NCBI GenBank assembly: GCA_002348385.1
Contig: DEBD01000046.1
Location: 2,001 to 36,234 of the forward strand
Direction: 5' to 3'
Source of the DNA: Gammaproteobacteria bacterium UBA2965
GTDB lineage: Bacteria > Pseudomonadota > Gammaproteobacteria > Pseudomonadales > Azotimanducaceae
DNA length: 34,234 nt
Part shown: one piece after another, positions 7,469-16,399 of the stretch
Numbering within the stretch: the first letter of the stretch is position 1
How the letters are laid out: each line of letters opens with the position of its first letter
The notes under the pieces: model-generated
Told to the model about the DNA's origin: nothing
The model's input: the letters and a program-made list of their open reading frames with translations, nothing else
Database searches by the model: none
Position numbers and translations under genes: made by a program

Positions 7469-8951
7469 CGGTGGGATTAGGCTTCATCAGCGGAAACAGC
7501 AGCACGTCGCGGATGGACGGGGAGTCGGTGAGCAGCATCACCAGCCGGTCGATGCCAATGCCCTCGCCAGCCGTTGGCGGCATGCCATATTCCAGCGCGG
7601 TGATGTAATCGGCGTCAAAATGCATGGCTTCCGCATCCCCGCCTAGTTTCCTGCGCGCCTGCTCGCGAAAGCGCTCCGCCTGATCTTCCGGGTCATTGAG
7701 CTCAGAAAAACCGTTAGCAATCTCCCGGCCGCCCACAAACAGCTCGAAGCGGTCGGTGAAGTGTGGATCATCGTCGTTGCGACGCGATAGCGGCGACACC
7801 TCGGCCGGGTAGTGAGTAATGAACGTGGGCTGCAGCAGTCGTTCCTCCACCCGCGCCTCGAAAACCTCCGTTTGCAGCTTGCCCAGCCCCCAGTCGTCGT
7901 GCACCTCCAGGTTCATGCTCTTGAGCACCGACGCAAGCCTCTTGGCATCCCCGAGCTCCTGCTGGGTGAGTTCGGTGTGCTGTGCGATGGATTCCAGCAT
8001 GGTGAGGCGGGCGGGTTCGGAGGAAAAGTCGATATGCTCGCCCTGGTATTCGATCTGCGAGCTGCCAGTGGTTTCCCTCACCAGGCTCGCCAGCAGCTCC
8101 TGGGTCAGATCCATGAGGTCATTGAAGTCCGCGTAAGCCCAGTAGAACTCCAGCATGGTGAACTCCGGGTTGTGCCGGGTGGACAGCCCTTCGTTGCGAA
8201 AACTGCGATTGATCTCGAAAACCCGTTCGAAGCCCCCCACCGTTAGTCGCTTGAGGAACAACTCCGGCGCAACCCTCAAATAGAGGTCGAGGTCCAAGGC
8301 GTTGTGATGGGTCACGAACGGGCGCGCCGTGGCGCCCCCGGGGATGACATGCATCATGGGCGTTTCCACCTCAAGGAAGTCGCGTTCGGCAAAGAACCGG
8401 CGCAACGCCGCTACCACCCTGAATCGCACCTCGAACACGCGTCTGGATTCGTCATTCATGATCAGGTCGAGATAGCGCTGCCGATACCTGATCTCCTTGT
8501 CTTCCAGCCCGTGGTACTTCTCAGGAAGCGGGCGCACAGTCTTATTGAGCAACTCGATAGACGACGCCTGAACCGACAGCTCGCCCTTGTTCGTGCGCAT
8601 GAGCACACCGCGCACACCCACGATGTCGCCGATGTCCCAGAGGTTTTTGAACTGGGCATAGGCATCCTCGCCCACGCCGTCGCGTTGCAGATAGCACTGA
8701 ATGCGTCCGCTCACATCTTGCAGCGTGATGAAGCTGGCTTTGCCCATCACCCGGCGCAGCATGACACGACCCACCACGGCTGCTGGAATCTGCTCGGTTT
8801 CCAACGCCTCTTTGTCTAGCTCCGCGCAGCGTTCGTGCAGCTCGCTGGCCAGCGCATCGCGCCGAAAATGGTTGGCGAAGGCATTGCCCTCGGCACGCCA
8901 GCGTGCGAGCTTTTCCCGCCGCGTTTTGATGATGTCGTTTTCGTCCGTCAT
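7461..8951 (-). CDS. lysS: Lysyl-tRNA synthetase (class II)
   Basis: 496 aa, the normal class II LysRS length. It charges tRNA-Lys in the cytoplasm. The N-terminal OB-fold anticodon-binding domain spans about residues 55-150 ('GRVMLRRVMGKASFITLQD'). The catalytic domain has motif 2 'FRNEGLSTRHNPEFTMLEFY' and motif 3 'GIGIDRLVMLLTDSPSIRDV' near the C-terminus. The order prfB-lysS is conserved in many gammaproteobacteria; the gap here is 24 bp. Confidence 0.98.
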   Translation of the reverse strand: MTDENDIIKTRREKLARWRAEGNAFANHFRRDALASELHERCAELDKEALETEQIPAAVVGRVMLRRVMGKASFITLQDVSGRIQCYLQRDGVGEDAYAQFKNLWDIGDIVGVRGVLMRTNKGELSVQASSIELLNKTVRPLPEKYHGLEDKEIRYRQRYLDLIMNDESRRVFEVRFRVVAALRRFFAERDFLEVETPMMHVIPGGATARPFVTHHNALDLDLYLRVAPELFLKRLTVGGFERVFEINRSFRNEGLSTRHNPEFTMLEFYWAYADFNDLMDLTQELLASLVRETTGSSQIEYQGEHIDFSSEPARLTMLESIAQHTELTQQELGDAKRLASVLKSMNLEVHDDWGLGKLQTEVFEARVEERLLQPTFITHYPAEVSPLSRRNDDDPHFTDRFELFVGGREIANGFSELNDPEDQAERFREQARRKLGGDAEAMHFDADYITALEYGMPPTAGEGIGIDRLVMLLTDSPSIRDVLLFPLMKPNPTDG

Positions 8952-8975
8952 TGCTGCCTCTTACCAAACGCCAGT

Positions 8976-10074
8976 CTACAGGCCGGCCTTCAGGCTCGCC
9001 TGAATGAATGAGTCGAGGTCGCCATCCAGCACGGCGCCCGGATCGGTATGCTCCACACGAGTACGCAGATCCTTCACACGGGATTGGTCGAGAACATAGG
9101 AGCGAATCTGGCTGCCCCAACCGATATCGGCCTTCGAGTCTTCGATCTGCTGCTGTTCCGCTTTGCGAGCGAGCATCTCCAGCTCGTAGAGCTTGGCCCG
9201 GAGCTGCTTAAAAGCCCGATCCTTGTTTTGATGCTGAGACCGCTCGCTCTGGCACTGCACCACGGTGTTGGTGGGCAGGTGCGTCAGGCGCACAGCAGAA
9301 TCCGTCCGGTTCACATGCTGCCCGCCCGCCCCGCTGGCCCGATAAGTGTCCACACGCACGTCTGCGGGGTTGATGTCGATCTCGATATCGTCTTCGATTT
9401 CGGGCGCGACGAACACCGACGCAAAAGATGTGTGGCGCCGGTTGCCGGAATCAAACGGCGATTTTCTAACAAGCCTGTGAACACCAATTTCGGTGCGCAG
9501 CCAGCCGAAGGCGTTGTCACCCGCCACCTGCACGGTCGCCCCCTTGATGCCGGCCACTTCCCCTGGCGATAGCTCGGTGATCTGCGCATCGAAGCCATGC
9601 TTCTCCGCCCAGCGCAGGTACATGCGAAGCAGCATTTCCGCCCAGTCCTGCGCCTCGGTCCCACCGGATCCGGACTGAATCTCCAGATACGCGTTCGAGT
9701 CGTCCATGTCGCCCTGGAACATGCGACGGAACTCCAAGTCCTCCAACGCCACCTGCAGGTCGTCAAGCTCGGCATCCACTTCACCAAGCGCTTCAGCATC
9801 CGACTCTGCCGCCGCCAGCTCGGCGAGCTCCAAGCAGTCACTGAGATTTCCCCCCAGCTCGGAGAGCACCGATACGATCTGCTCGAGGCTGGCGCGTTCT
9901 TTATTGAGGGTCGACGCCGTATCCGGATCGTTCCACGCATCCGGCTCCGCCAGGGTCAATTCGATCTCTTGCAGGCGATCGGCCTTGGCAGCGAAGTCAA
10001 AGGTACCCCCTAAGCGCACTGTCGCGCTCTTGCAGATCTTTGATTCGTTCTCGCACCGAGGTTATTTCGGCCAT
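8976..10074 (-). CDS. prfB: Peptide chain release factor 2, made by programmed +1 frameshift
   Basis: RF2 decodes UAA and UGA stops. The gene starts at ATG 10074 and runs 25 codons to an in-frame UGA (9999-9997). Reading then shifts +1, skipping base 9999, and continues from GAC at 9998-9996 to 8976. The total is 365 aa, the same length as E. coli RF2. The shift signal is AGGGGG, three bases, then CTTTGAC, essentially the E. coli site. The stop-recognition tripeptide SPF falls at 205-207 and GGQ at 250-252, the E. coli positions. Residue 246 is Ala, the residue of most bacteria, not the Thr of E. coli K-12. The frameshift makes synthesis self-limiting: ample RF2 terminates at the UGA. Confidence 0.98.
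9996..10010 (-). promoter_or_regulatory. prfB programmed frameshift element
   Basis: On the minus strand an internal Shine-Dalgarno-like AGGGGG is followed by TAC and then CTTTGAC. The CTT codon (10002-10000) is followed by TGA (9999-9997). Slippage of the peptidyl-tRNA from CUU to UUU puts GAC in frame. The layout matches the classical RF2 autoregulatory site. Confidence 0.97.
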
Positions 10075-10119
10075 TAGAGATACCGCGGTCCGGGGGACGC
10101 CTTGGAAAAGCGCGCCAGT

Positions 10120-11841
10120 TTATGCCAACGTCGCGAGATGCTCCACCACGAACTGAAGCGTGGATGGATCCCGATAGTCGTTTTCTTCCAGCCGATACGC
10201 CACCCGCAGCCGGCATTCGGCAGGAACCGGATCCTGACGAAAGGCAATGGCATCCAACAGCTTGCCTTCCTGTCTGAGCACCAGCTTCAGATGCCGCTCT
10301 CCCACCACACGCTGGCTCACCAGGGCGAACTCACCATGAAACAACGGTTCAGGAAAGCCCTGCCCCCAGGGACCGGCCGAGGCAATGCTGCGCGCGGTTT
10401 TCAGGTTCATTTCGTGAGTCGCCAACTCACCGTCGGTATACACCTCCGGGGTAAGCGCTTCGGCAGGCAGCATGCGCCGGACCTGGTCGTCAAACGCTCG
10501 ACGGAAGCGATCATAGTGGATCTGCTTAATGGACAGGCCCGCCGCCATGGCATGCCCACCAAACTTTCTGATCATGCCCGGGTAGCGGGCGGCTACCGCA
10601 TCCAGCGCGTCGCGCACGTGAACGGCGGATACGGAGCGCGCCGACCCTTTGAGCTCATCAGGCGCGCTATCACCGGCAGGCGCGAATGCAATAACGGGAC
10701 GATGCACGCGATCCTTGACCCGACTGGCCACGATCCCAACCACCCCCTGATGCCAGCTCTCATCAAACACGCAAATGCCGTAGGCGTCGCCAAACTCCAT
10801 GTCCAGGGCAGCCAGCATCAGCTCCGCCTCACGCACCATGGTGTTCTCGATTTCGCGCCGCGCCCGGTTGAGCTCGTCGAGCGCCACCGCCAACTGCTTT
10901 GCCGACTTCACGTCCGGCGCGAGCAGACAGCGTATACCAATGCTGATGTCGTCCAGGCGGCCGGCGGCATTGAGTCGGGGGCCCAGCGCGAAGCCGAGAT
11001 CTCCGGCACTGAGATTGCTGCGGGAACGTCCAGCCACGTCGCACAGCGCCTGGATTCCGGGCCGACAGTGGCCGGCGCGAATACGCTGCAGCCCCTGATG
11101 CACGAGAATCCGATTGTTGCGATCCAGGGGTACCACGTCGGCAACGGTTCCAAGGGCTACCAGGTCCAGCCAGTCGGCCATGTTGGGCCGCTCTCTGCTA
11201 TCGAACCATCCCTGCGCCTCCAGCTTGGCACGCAGCCGCCCCAACAGGTAAAAGATCACGCCCACGCCCGCCAACGCTTTGCTGGGAAAATCGCAATCGG
11301 GCCGGTTGGGGTTCACGATGGCCAGCGCCTCGGGGAGCTGCTGCCCCGGCAGATGGTGATCGGTCACGATCACGTCGATACCTAGCTGGTTGGCCGCGGC
11401 CACACCAGCCACGCTCGATACACCGTTATCTACGGTCACGATCACCGCGGGGTTTCGCGTAGCGGCCAGAGAGACGATCTCTTCAGACAACCCGTAACCG
11501 AAGTCGAACCGATTGGGCACCAGGAAGTCCACGTTGTCGGCCCCCATGGCCTGCAGAACGGAAACGCTCAGCGCCACCGACGTGGCGCCGTCCGCATCGA
11601 AATCACCCACGATGAGGATGCGCTCGCCTTGCAGGAGGGCGCCCATCAGGCGTTCGGCGGCGGGCTCGATATCTATCATCGCATCAGGCGTGTGCAGCTG
11701 CGCCAGCGATCGATCCAGTTCATCGGTACGGCGTACGCCGCGCGCGGCAAATATCCGGTCTAATACGGCCGGTTCGGACGGCGGAAGCAGTTCCTGATTA
11801 GGCTGACGGGCGACGAAGTTGAGCGCGGGCGCATCGAGCAC
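10120..11841 (-). CDS. recJ: Single-stranded-DNA-specific exonuclease RecJ
   Basis: 5'-to-3' ssDNA exonuclease of 573 aa (E. coli 577) for recombination and mismatch or base-excision repair. The DHH-family metal ligands are visible: GDFDADGATS (Asp80, Asp82, Asp84), TVDNGVSS (about 136-143) and TDHHLPG (Asp161-His162-His163). The DHHA1 region has 'GRLDDISIGIRCLL' and, later, 'RKFGGHAMAAGLSI'. The start is GTG at 11841, 3 bp after the hom stop. In related genomes thrC usually lies between hom and recJ; here nothing separates them. Confidence 0.97.
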   Translation of the reverse strand: MLDAPALNFVARQPNQELLPPSEPAVLDRIFAARGVRRTDELDRSLAQLHTPDAMIDIEPAAERLMGALLQGERILIVGDFDADGATSVALSVSVLQAMGADNVDFLVPNRFDFGYGLSEEIVSLAATRNPAVIVTVDNGVSSVAGVAAANQLGIDVIVTDHHLPGQQLPEALAIVNPNRPDCDFPSKALAGVGVIFYLLGRLRAKLEAQGWFDSRERPNMADWLDLVALGTVADVVPLDRNNRILVHQGLQRIRAGHCRPGIQALCDVAGRSRSNLSAGDLGFALGPRLNAAGRLDDISIGIRCLLAPDVKSAKQLAVALDELNRARREIENTMVREAELMLAALDMEFGDAYGICVFDESWHQGVVGIVASRVKDRVHRPVIAFAPAGDSAPDELKGSARSVSAVHVRDALDAVAARYPGMIRKFGGHAMAAGLSIKQIHYDRFRRAFDDQVRRMLPAEALTPEVYTDGELATHEMNLKTARSIASAGPWGQGFPEPLFHGEFALVSQRVVGERHLKLVLRQEGKLLDAIAFRQDPVPAECRLRVAYRLEENDYRDPSTLQFVVEHLATLA

Positions 11842-11844
11842 GGG

Positions 11845-13143
11845 TCAGTTCGTCACTGCGAGCTGTTCGACCCGGATCCTCGTGATCTCCCCCACCACCT
11901 CGGGCAGCGCCTGCACCTCGGCCAGTGCCCGGTTCATGACCTGCTCTTCCACGGCGTGGGTGAGAATCACAATGGGAACCCACTGACCCTCGTCCAGGGA
12001 GGGTCCCGCCTGCTCGCGCTGAATGGCCGCCTCAATGCTGATCTTGCACTCGCTCAAGATAGTTGCCACCCGGGCGAACGCTCCAGGCTGATCCAGTGAT
12101 GGGATGCGCAGATAGTATTCGGTCTCCACCCGGTCGATGGGCAGCAACGGCGTGGCGGACCCGTCGGGCAACCGGGGCAACCGCGCGCTGGACTTGGAAA
12201 TGTCCACCAGATCACCCACCACCGCAGAAGCGGTGGGCAGGGCGCCAGCGCCGGCCCCTGCATAGAAGGTATCGCCCGCGGCATTGCTGCGCACCATTAC
12301 CGCATTGGTGGCGCCACCGATGCTGGACAAAAGGTGGCTCTGCGGAACCAGCGCGGGGTGCACGCGGGCCTCGATGCCCGCGGCGCGCCGCCGCGCCATA
12401 CCGATGTGCTTGATGACGTAGCCGAGCTGACGCGCATACTCGATGTCCTCAACCGCGATAGCACTGATGCCTTCCACATAGACATCGTCGAACCGGAAAC
12501 CGGCGCCGAATCCCAGCGCGGTAAGAATGGTCAGCTTGTGGGCGGCGTCCACCCCTTCAACATCAAATGTCGGATCGGCCTCCGCATACCCCAACGCCTG
12601 CGCCTCTTCCAGGGCGTCGGAAAACGACTGGCCCTGCTCGGCCATGGCCGTGAGGATGAAATTAGAGGTGCCGTTGATGATACCCACGATCCATTCGTGC
12701 GCGTTGCCAGCCAGGGCGTTGGTGAGGCTCGAAATGATGGGAATGCCGCCTGCCACCGCGGCTTCGAACCCCAGGTGGGCCGAATTAGCACTTGCCAGCG
12801 ACAGCAGTCGCTCGCCATGCAGCGCCACTATGGCCTTGTTGCCGGTCACCACATGAGTGCCATTCGACAACGCCGTTTCAACCAGCTGCAATGCGGTGTC
12901 TTCACCGCCGATGAGCTCTACCACGACATCCAGATCGTCGCGCCCTGCCAAGGTGAGTACGTCAGTGGAGAACGTGGCACCACCCAGATCCACCTCGGGC
13001 TTTGCGGTACGGCTGGCTACGGCCACCACCTGCAGCTGCCGACCCGCGCGGCGCGCGATGCCTTCGGCATTGTCGCTCAGCACCTGTAACACGCCCTGGG
13101 CCACGGTGCCGAGGCCACATAGTCCTACTCTCAAGGGATCCAC
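11845..13143 (-). CDS. hom: Homoserine dehydrogenase (monofunctional, ACT domain)
   Basis: 432 aa, the length of the monofunctional enzyme without aspartokinase. It reduces aspartate semialdehyde to homoserine for threonine and methionine synthesis. The NAD(P)-binding motif GLCGLGTVAQGVLQVL begins near residue 7. The catalytic core contains 'VTGNKAIVALHG', 'GIINGTSNFILTAM' and 'GYAEADPTFDVEGVDAAHK'. A C-terminal ACT domain (about 350-425) starts 'YYLRIPSLDQPGAFARVA', suggesting threonine feedback inhibition. The start is GTG at 13143. It lies 52 bp after dsbC. Confidence 0.97.
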   Translation of the reverse strand: MDPLRVGLCGLGTVAQGVLQVLSDNAEGIARRAGRQLQVVAVASRTAKPEVDLGGATFSTDVLTLAGRDDLDVVVELIGGEDTALQLVETALSNGTHVVTGNKAIVALHGERLLSLASANSAHLGFEAAVAGGIPIISSLTNALAGNAHEWIVGIINGTSNFILTAMAEQGQSFSDALEEAQALGYAEADPTFDVEGVDAAHKLTILTALGFGAGFRFDDVYVEGISAIAVEDIEYARQLGYVIKHIGMARRRAAGIEARVHPALVPQSHLLSSIGGATNAVMVRSNAAGDTFYAGAGAGALPTASAVVGDLVDISKSSARLPRLPDGSATPLLPIDRVETEYYLRIPSLDQPGAFARVATILSECKISIEAAIQREQAGPSLDEGQWVPIVILTHAVEEQVMNRALAEVQALPEVVGEITRIRVEQLAVTN

Positions 13144-13195
13144 TGAAGACGGCCTTTGTGTCGATAAATCGACGGCCAGTCTACTGGCGAGCGGT

Positions 13196-13987
13196 TTAGA
13201 TGCCTACTATTTCGGCCAGCACTTCGGCCGGTCGATAGCCGGGGAAGATGCGTCCATCCCCAACGATGATGGAGGGCGTACCGGATATGCCTAATTTCAA
13301 TCCCAGTTCGAACTGCTCGGCCACCGGATTGGGGCAGCTGACCGCCGGCAGTTGCTCGCGCGCCTTCAGCTTGGTGATGGCGGTATGGGGATCATCCGAA
13401 CACCAGGCGGTGACCAGCTTGCTGTAGCCTTCTGTACCCATGCCGCCGCGCGGCCAGGCCAGATAGCGGACTTCTATTCCCATCCCGTTGAGCTGTGGCA
13501 CCTCCTGGTGAAACTTCTGGCAGAACCCGCAATCCACATCCGTGAAAACGTTCAGGACCGCCTTGGTTGGACCGCTGGGCGCGAACACCACCATATCGTC
13601 TAGGGGAACGGAGTCCATGAGGGCCTTGCGGCGTGGCATGCGGGCAGCGTCGGTGAGGTCGATGATCTCGGAGTCACCCAGCTGAAACAGCTTGCCTTGG
13701 ATTAGGTAGTTGCCGTCTTCGGTGACGTGGAAAACGCCGCCGGACACTTCCAGCGCGTAGATACCAGGAATGGGGGTGGGCAGCACATTCTCTACCGTAA
13801 TTTCCGGCCTCAGCGCCTTCAGTCGGGCCACCGCCTTGTCGGCCCCGCTAACGCGTTCCAATGGCAGGGCTTGGGGGCCCGCACCATTGACCGTTTCGCT
13901 CGCTGCGCTTGCTTCAGCCAACACCCACGCGAGCGGAGCCGCCAGCGTGACCATCAGGAAAAAGGCAATTTTGTTCCTTAGCTTCAC
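13196..13987 (-). CDS. dsbC: Thiol:disulfide interchange protein DsbC
   Basis: Periplasmic disulfide isomerase of 263 aa, kept reduced by DsbD in the family. An N-terminal signal peptide is clear: KLRNK, then a hydrophobic stretch 'IAFFLMVTLAAPLAWVLA' and an Ala-rich cleavage region. The dimerisation domain is followed by a thioredoxin fold with the redox motif CGFC in 'DVDCGFCQKFHQEV' (CGYC is more usual). The cis-Pro region 'GISGTPSIIVGDGRIFPG' is present, as is a second Cys pair ('AWCSDD...VSCPN'). The start is GTG at 13987, with GGAGG six nt upstream. A perfect TATAAT (14058-14063) lies in the gap before xerD. Confidence 0.96.
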   Translation of the reverse strand: MKLRNKIAFFLMVTLAAPLAWVLAEASAASETVNGAGPQALPLERVSGADKAVARLKALRPEITVENVLPTPIPGIYALEVSGGVFHVTEDGNYLIQGKLFQLGDSEIIDLTDAARMPRRKALMDSVPLDDMVVFAPSGPTKAVLNVFTDVDCGFCQKFHQEVPQLNGMGIEVRYLAWPRGGMGTEGYSKLVTAWCSDDPHTAITKLKAREQLPAVSCPNPVAEQFELGLKLGISGTPSIIVGDGRIFPGYRPAEVLAEIVGI

Positions 13988-14057
13988 AGCACCCCTCCGC
14001 TACTCACTCACCAAAATTTGGACCCCCGGGCGTCCGCATATATCCCGACGGCAACGA

Positions 14058-14063
14058 ATTATA
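14058..14063 (-). promoter_or_regulatory. -10 element upstream of dsbC
   Basis: Perfect TATAAT on the minus strand in the 101-bp xerD-dsbC gap, predicting a start near 14051. The -35 region 17 bp upstream (ACGAAC) is poor, so this is a tentative promoter for dsbC-hom-recJ and beyond. Confidence 0.4.
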
Positions 14064-14088
14064 CGCACCTGACAGCGACTGTTCGTGA

Positions 14089-14964
14089 TCAACCCCGCGG
14101 ATGGTGCGTTTCGTGGAGCTCTTTCAAGCGGGCCTGCGCGATATGGGTGTATATCTGCGTGGTGGAAAGGTCCGCATGCCCCAGCATCATCTGCACCGCG
14201 CGCAGATCTGCCCCATGATTGAGCAGGTGGGTCGCAAAAGCGTGGCGCAACGTGTGTGGCGAAATGTCGCGATCGATTCCCGCGCGAAGCGCGTAGCGTT
14301 TAACGGCATACCAGAAGTTCTGCCGGGTCATGGCCCTGCCGCGCCTACTGGGAAACAGGGCAGCGGTAGCGTCGCTCCCAGGCAGTCTAGGGCGCGCCTC
14401 GTCCAGGTAGCGCCGCAGCCATTGCATCGCCTCCTGTCCGATGGGTACAAGACGCTCTTTACCGCCCTTGCCGGTCACCCGCACCACACCCTGGCGCAGA
14501 TTTACCGCCGCGCTGGTAAGCCCCACCAGCTCCGAGATGCGCAGACCCGAGGCATACAGCAGTTCCAGCATGGCGCGGTCCCGCAAGCCAACGGCATCCT
14601 CTACATCCGGCGCCGCCAGCAAGGCGACCACTTCCTTTTCACTCATGGCATCTGGCAGCGGACGGCCCCGTTTAGGGTGCGCCACATGGGCGCTGGGGTC
14701 CTCGGTGATGCGCCCTTTGGACAGCGCGTGCCGGTAGAAACCCTTGATCGACGATATCCACCGCGCGCCAGAACTGGTGCGATAGCCGGCCTGATAACGC
14801 TGCGCGAGGCAGGCCAGCAGATCTTTCTCGGTGGCATCGAGCAAGTCACGCTCCAGCCAGCGCTCCAGGTATTCCAGATCGCGCCGGTAGGCGGCCAGCG
14901 TGTTGCGGCTCAGCCCACGCTCCAGCCACACCTCGTCCAGATAACGATCAACAGAGCCTGACAT
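14089..14964 (-). CDS. xerD: Site-specific tyrosine recombinase XerD
   Basis: 291 aa from the ATG at 14964. Starts further upstream add residues unlike the family. With XerC it resolves chromosome dimers at dif, under FtsK control. The SAM-like N-terminal domain spans about 1-90. All catalytic residues are visible: Arg142 (SGLRISE), Lys166 (TGKGGKE), His237 and Arg240 (HTLRHAFATH), His263 (LGHADLSTTQ) and nucleophile Tyr272 (IYTH). Its place next to dsbC supports XerD over XerC. No Shine-Dalgarno is evident. Confidence 0.96.
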   Translation of the reverse strand: MSGSVDRYLDEVWLERGLSRNTLAAYRRDLEYLERWLERDLLDATEKDLLACLAQRYQAGYRTSSGARWISSIKGFYRHALSKGRITEDPSAHVAHPKRGRPLPDAMSEKEVVALLAAPDVEDAVGLRDRAMLELLYASGLRISELVGLTSAAVNLRQGVVRVTGKGGKERLVPIGQEAMQWLRRYLDEARPRLPGSDATAALFPSRRGRAMTRQNFWYAVKRYALRAGIDRDISPHTLRHAFATHLLNHGADLRAVQMMLGHADLSTTQIYTHIAQARLKELHETHHPRG

Positions 14965-15257
14965 GGCACGACGATGACGCACTCGGGCGTAAAGTGTCCC
15001 ACTGATGCCCCACCATGTCACACACATAACGGTTGGACGGAGTGCGGGAAACCCTCATAAATATTTGTTTTTTATAGGATTATGTCGAAATTCTTTAGGT
15101 TGACACGGGAACAGTCCCGAGCATCTCGACAACGCCTTGCGCGACATCAACCAACGGTCCACCTGGGTTGCGCATTGCGGGCGTCGCCTGTTACCGGACG
15201 TCTCTGCCCGGTTTCGGGAGCATGTCCACCTGCCAGCAAGCGAGCCGAGCGCCTGGG
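14965..15257. other. Intergenic region between xerD and rplS
   Basis: 293 bp without a gene I can support. The middle part (about 15055-15100) is strikingly AT-rich, with a run of T on the plus strand. A small hairpin CGGGA-ACAG-TCCCG sits at 15106-15119, beside a TTGACA (15100-15105) that lacks a matching -10. A weak stem ACCGG...CCGGT lies downstream of rplS but has no U-tract. It probably holds the end of the ribosomal operon transcript and a promoter for xerD; neither is clear. Confidence 0.5.
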
Positions 15258-15608
15258 CTATACCTTTTCTTTGATACGCGCGGCGCGTCCGGAGCGTTCA
15301 CGCAGGTAGTAGAGCTTGGCTTGGCGCACATCGCCGCGACGCTTGACCTTCACACCAGCAATCATGGGACTGTGGGTCTGAAAGCTGCGCTCCACCCCCA
15401 CGCCGTGAGAAATCTTGCGCACGGTGAACGAAGAGTTCAGGCCACGGTTACGCTTGCCGATCACCACGCCCTCGAAGGCCTGCAGCCGCTCGCGGTTGCC
15501 CTCGCGAACCTTTACCTGAACCACAACCGTATCGCCGGGTCCGAAGCTTGGCACGTCGCTCTTCAGCTGGTCGTTTTCCAGCGCTTCAATGATCTTGTTT
15601 CTTCGCAC
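15258..15608 (-). CDS. rplS: 50S ribosomal protein L19
   Basis: 116 aa from GTG at 15608. GAGGAG lies 7 nt upstream of this GTG, and the next residues RRNKIIEALE match the usual L19 N-terminus; the ATG at 15632 would add eight foreign residues. Conserved L19 segments include 'FGPGDTVVVQVKVREGNRER', 'FEGVVIGKRNRGLNSSFTVR' and 'GVGVERSFQTHSP'. L19 sits at the 30S-50S interface. The start overlaps the 3' end of trmD by 23 nt, so the two are probably translationally coupled. Last gene of the rpsP-rimM-trmD-rplS operon. Confidence 0.97.
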   Translation of the reverse strand: MRRNKIIEALENDQLKSDVPSFGPGDTVVVQVKVREGNRERLQAFEGVVIGKRNRGLNSSFTVRKISHGVGVERSFQTHSPMIAGVKVKRRGDVRQAKLYYLRERSGRAARIKEKV

Positions 15609-16389
15609 CTTCGGTCTCCTCAACGGCGGCAAAAGCTTCGCCCAACTCTTGTTTCAATACTTCCGTCAGCACTTCGTTCAGTAGCAGCCGATCGCGGTCG
15701 TCCAGTGGCCGCTCGGCCAGCATATCCGGTCGTTTGCGCCAGGTGTGCAACAGTGCCTGCTGACGCCTCCAGCGCGCTACTGCCCGGTGGTCACCACTCA
15801 GCAGTAGTTCCGGCACCGGCAGCCCCCTGACATTCTCGGGGCGCGTATATTGAGGGTAATCAAGCAATCCATCAAGGTGTGATTCTTCTTCAGCCGAGGC
15901 CGCATTTCCTAGAACGCCCGGCAGCAGCCGAACCATAGCGTCCATGAGCACCAGGGCGGGCAATTCCCCGCCACTGAGCACGTAATCCCCGATAGAAAGT
16001 TCTTCGTCCACGGCCAGCTCGACGAACCGCTGATCGACGCCCTCATACCGGCCAGCCACCAGCACCAGTGACTGCTCCCGGGACAGCTCGCTTACCCGCT
16101 GCTGGTCCACGGGCGCGCCTTGGGGCGTCAGATAGATCACCCGCGGCGCCACCGGCGCGCATTCCCGCGCAGCTTCCACGGCCTGCAACAGCGGCTCAAC
16201 CATCATCAGCATGCCTGGACCCCCGCCATAGGGACTATCGTCCACGCTCTGGTGCTTGTCGGTGGTGTAGGACCTAGGGTTGAACAAGCGCAGGTCGACA
16301 ATGCCATTGCGCACCGCGCGGCCCACCACACCGCTGTCAGCCGCCTGGGCTACCAGCTCCGGAAACAGGCTAACAATGCCCAACCACAT
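15586..16389 (-). CDS. trmD: tRNA (guanine-N1)-methyltransferase TrmD
   Basis: 267 aa from the ATG at 16389, giving the standard N-terminus MWLGIVSLFPEL. SPOUT-family enzyme that makes m1G37 in tRNAs reading CCN, CUN and CGG codons, preventing +1 frameshifts. The trefoil-knot residues are visible in 'SPYGGGPGMLMMVEPL', 'IYLTPQGAPVDQQRV', 'LVAGRYEGVDQRFVE' and 'SIGDYVLSGGELPALVLMDA'. It starts 10 bp after rimM and overlaps the start of rplS. Confidence 0.97.
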   Translation of the reverse strand: MWLGIVSLFPELVAQAADSGVVGRAVRNGIVDLRLFNPRSYTTDKHQSVDDSPYGGGPGMLMMVEPLLQAVEAARECAPVAPRVIYLTPQGAPVDQQRVSELSREQSLVLVAGRYEGVDQRFVELAVDEELSIGDYVLSGGELPALVLMDAMVRLLPGVLGNAASAEEESHLDGLLDYPQYTRPENVRGLPVPELLLSGDHRAVARWRRQQALLHTWRKRPDMLAERPLDDRDRLLLNEVLTEVLKQELGEAFAAVEETEGAKKQDH

Positions 16390-16399
16390 GCCATGCCCC

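Noticed and set aside
10102..11385. 427-codon open frame on the plus strand opposite recJ
   Set aside because: It is antisense to a clear recJ and has low-complexity, family-less composition typical of a GC-rich shadow frame.
15100..15128. TTGACA on the plus strand as a promoter
   Set aside because: The hexamer 17 bp downstream (ATCTCG) is not a -10, and no plus-strand gene follows.
15082..15309. Small plus-strand ORF in the xerD-rplS gap
   Set aside because: It runs into rplS antisense, has no ribosome site and shows no conserved pattern.
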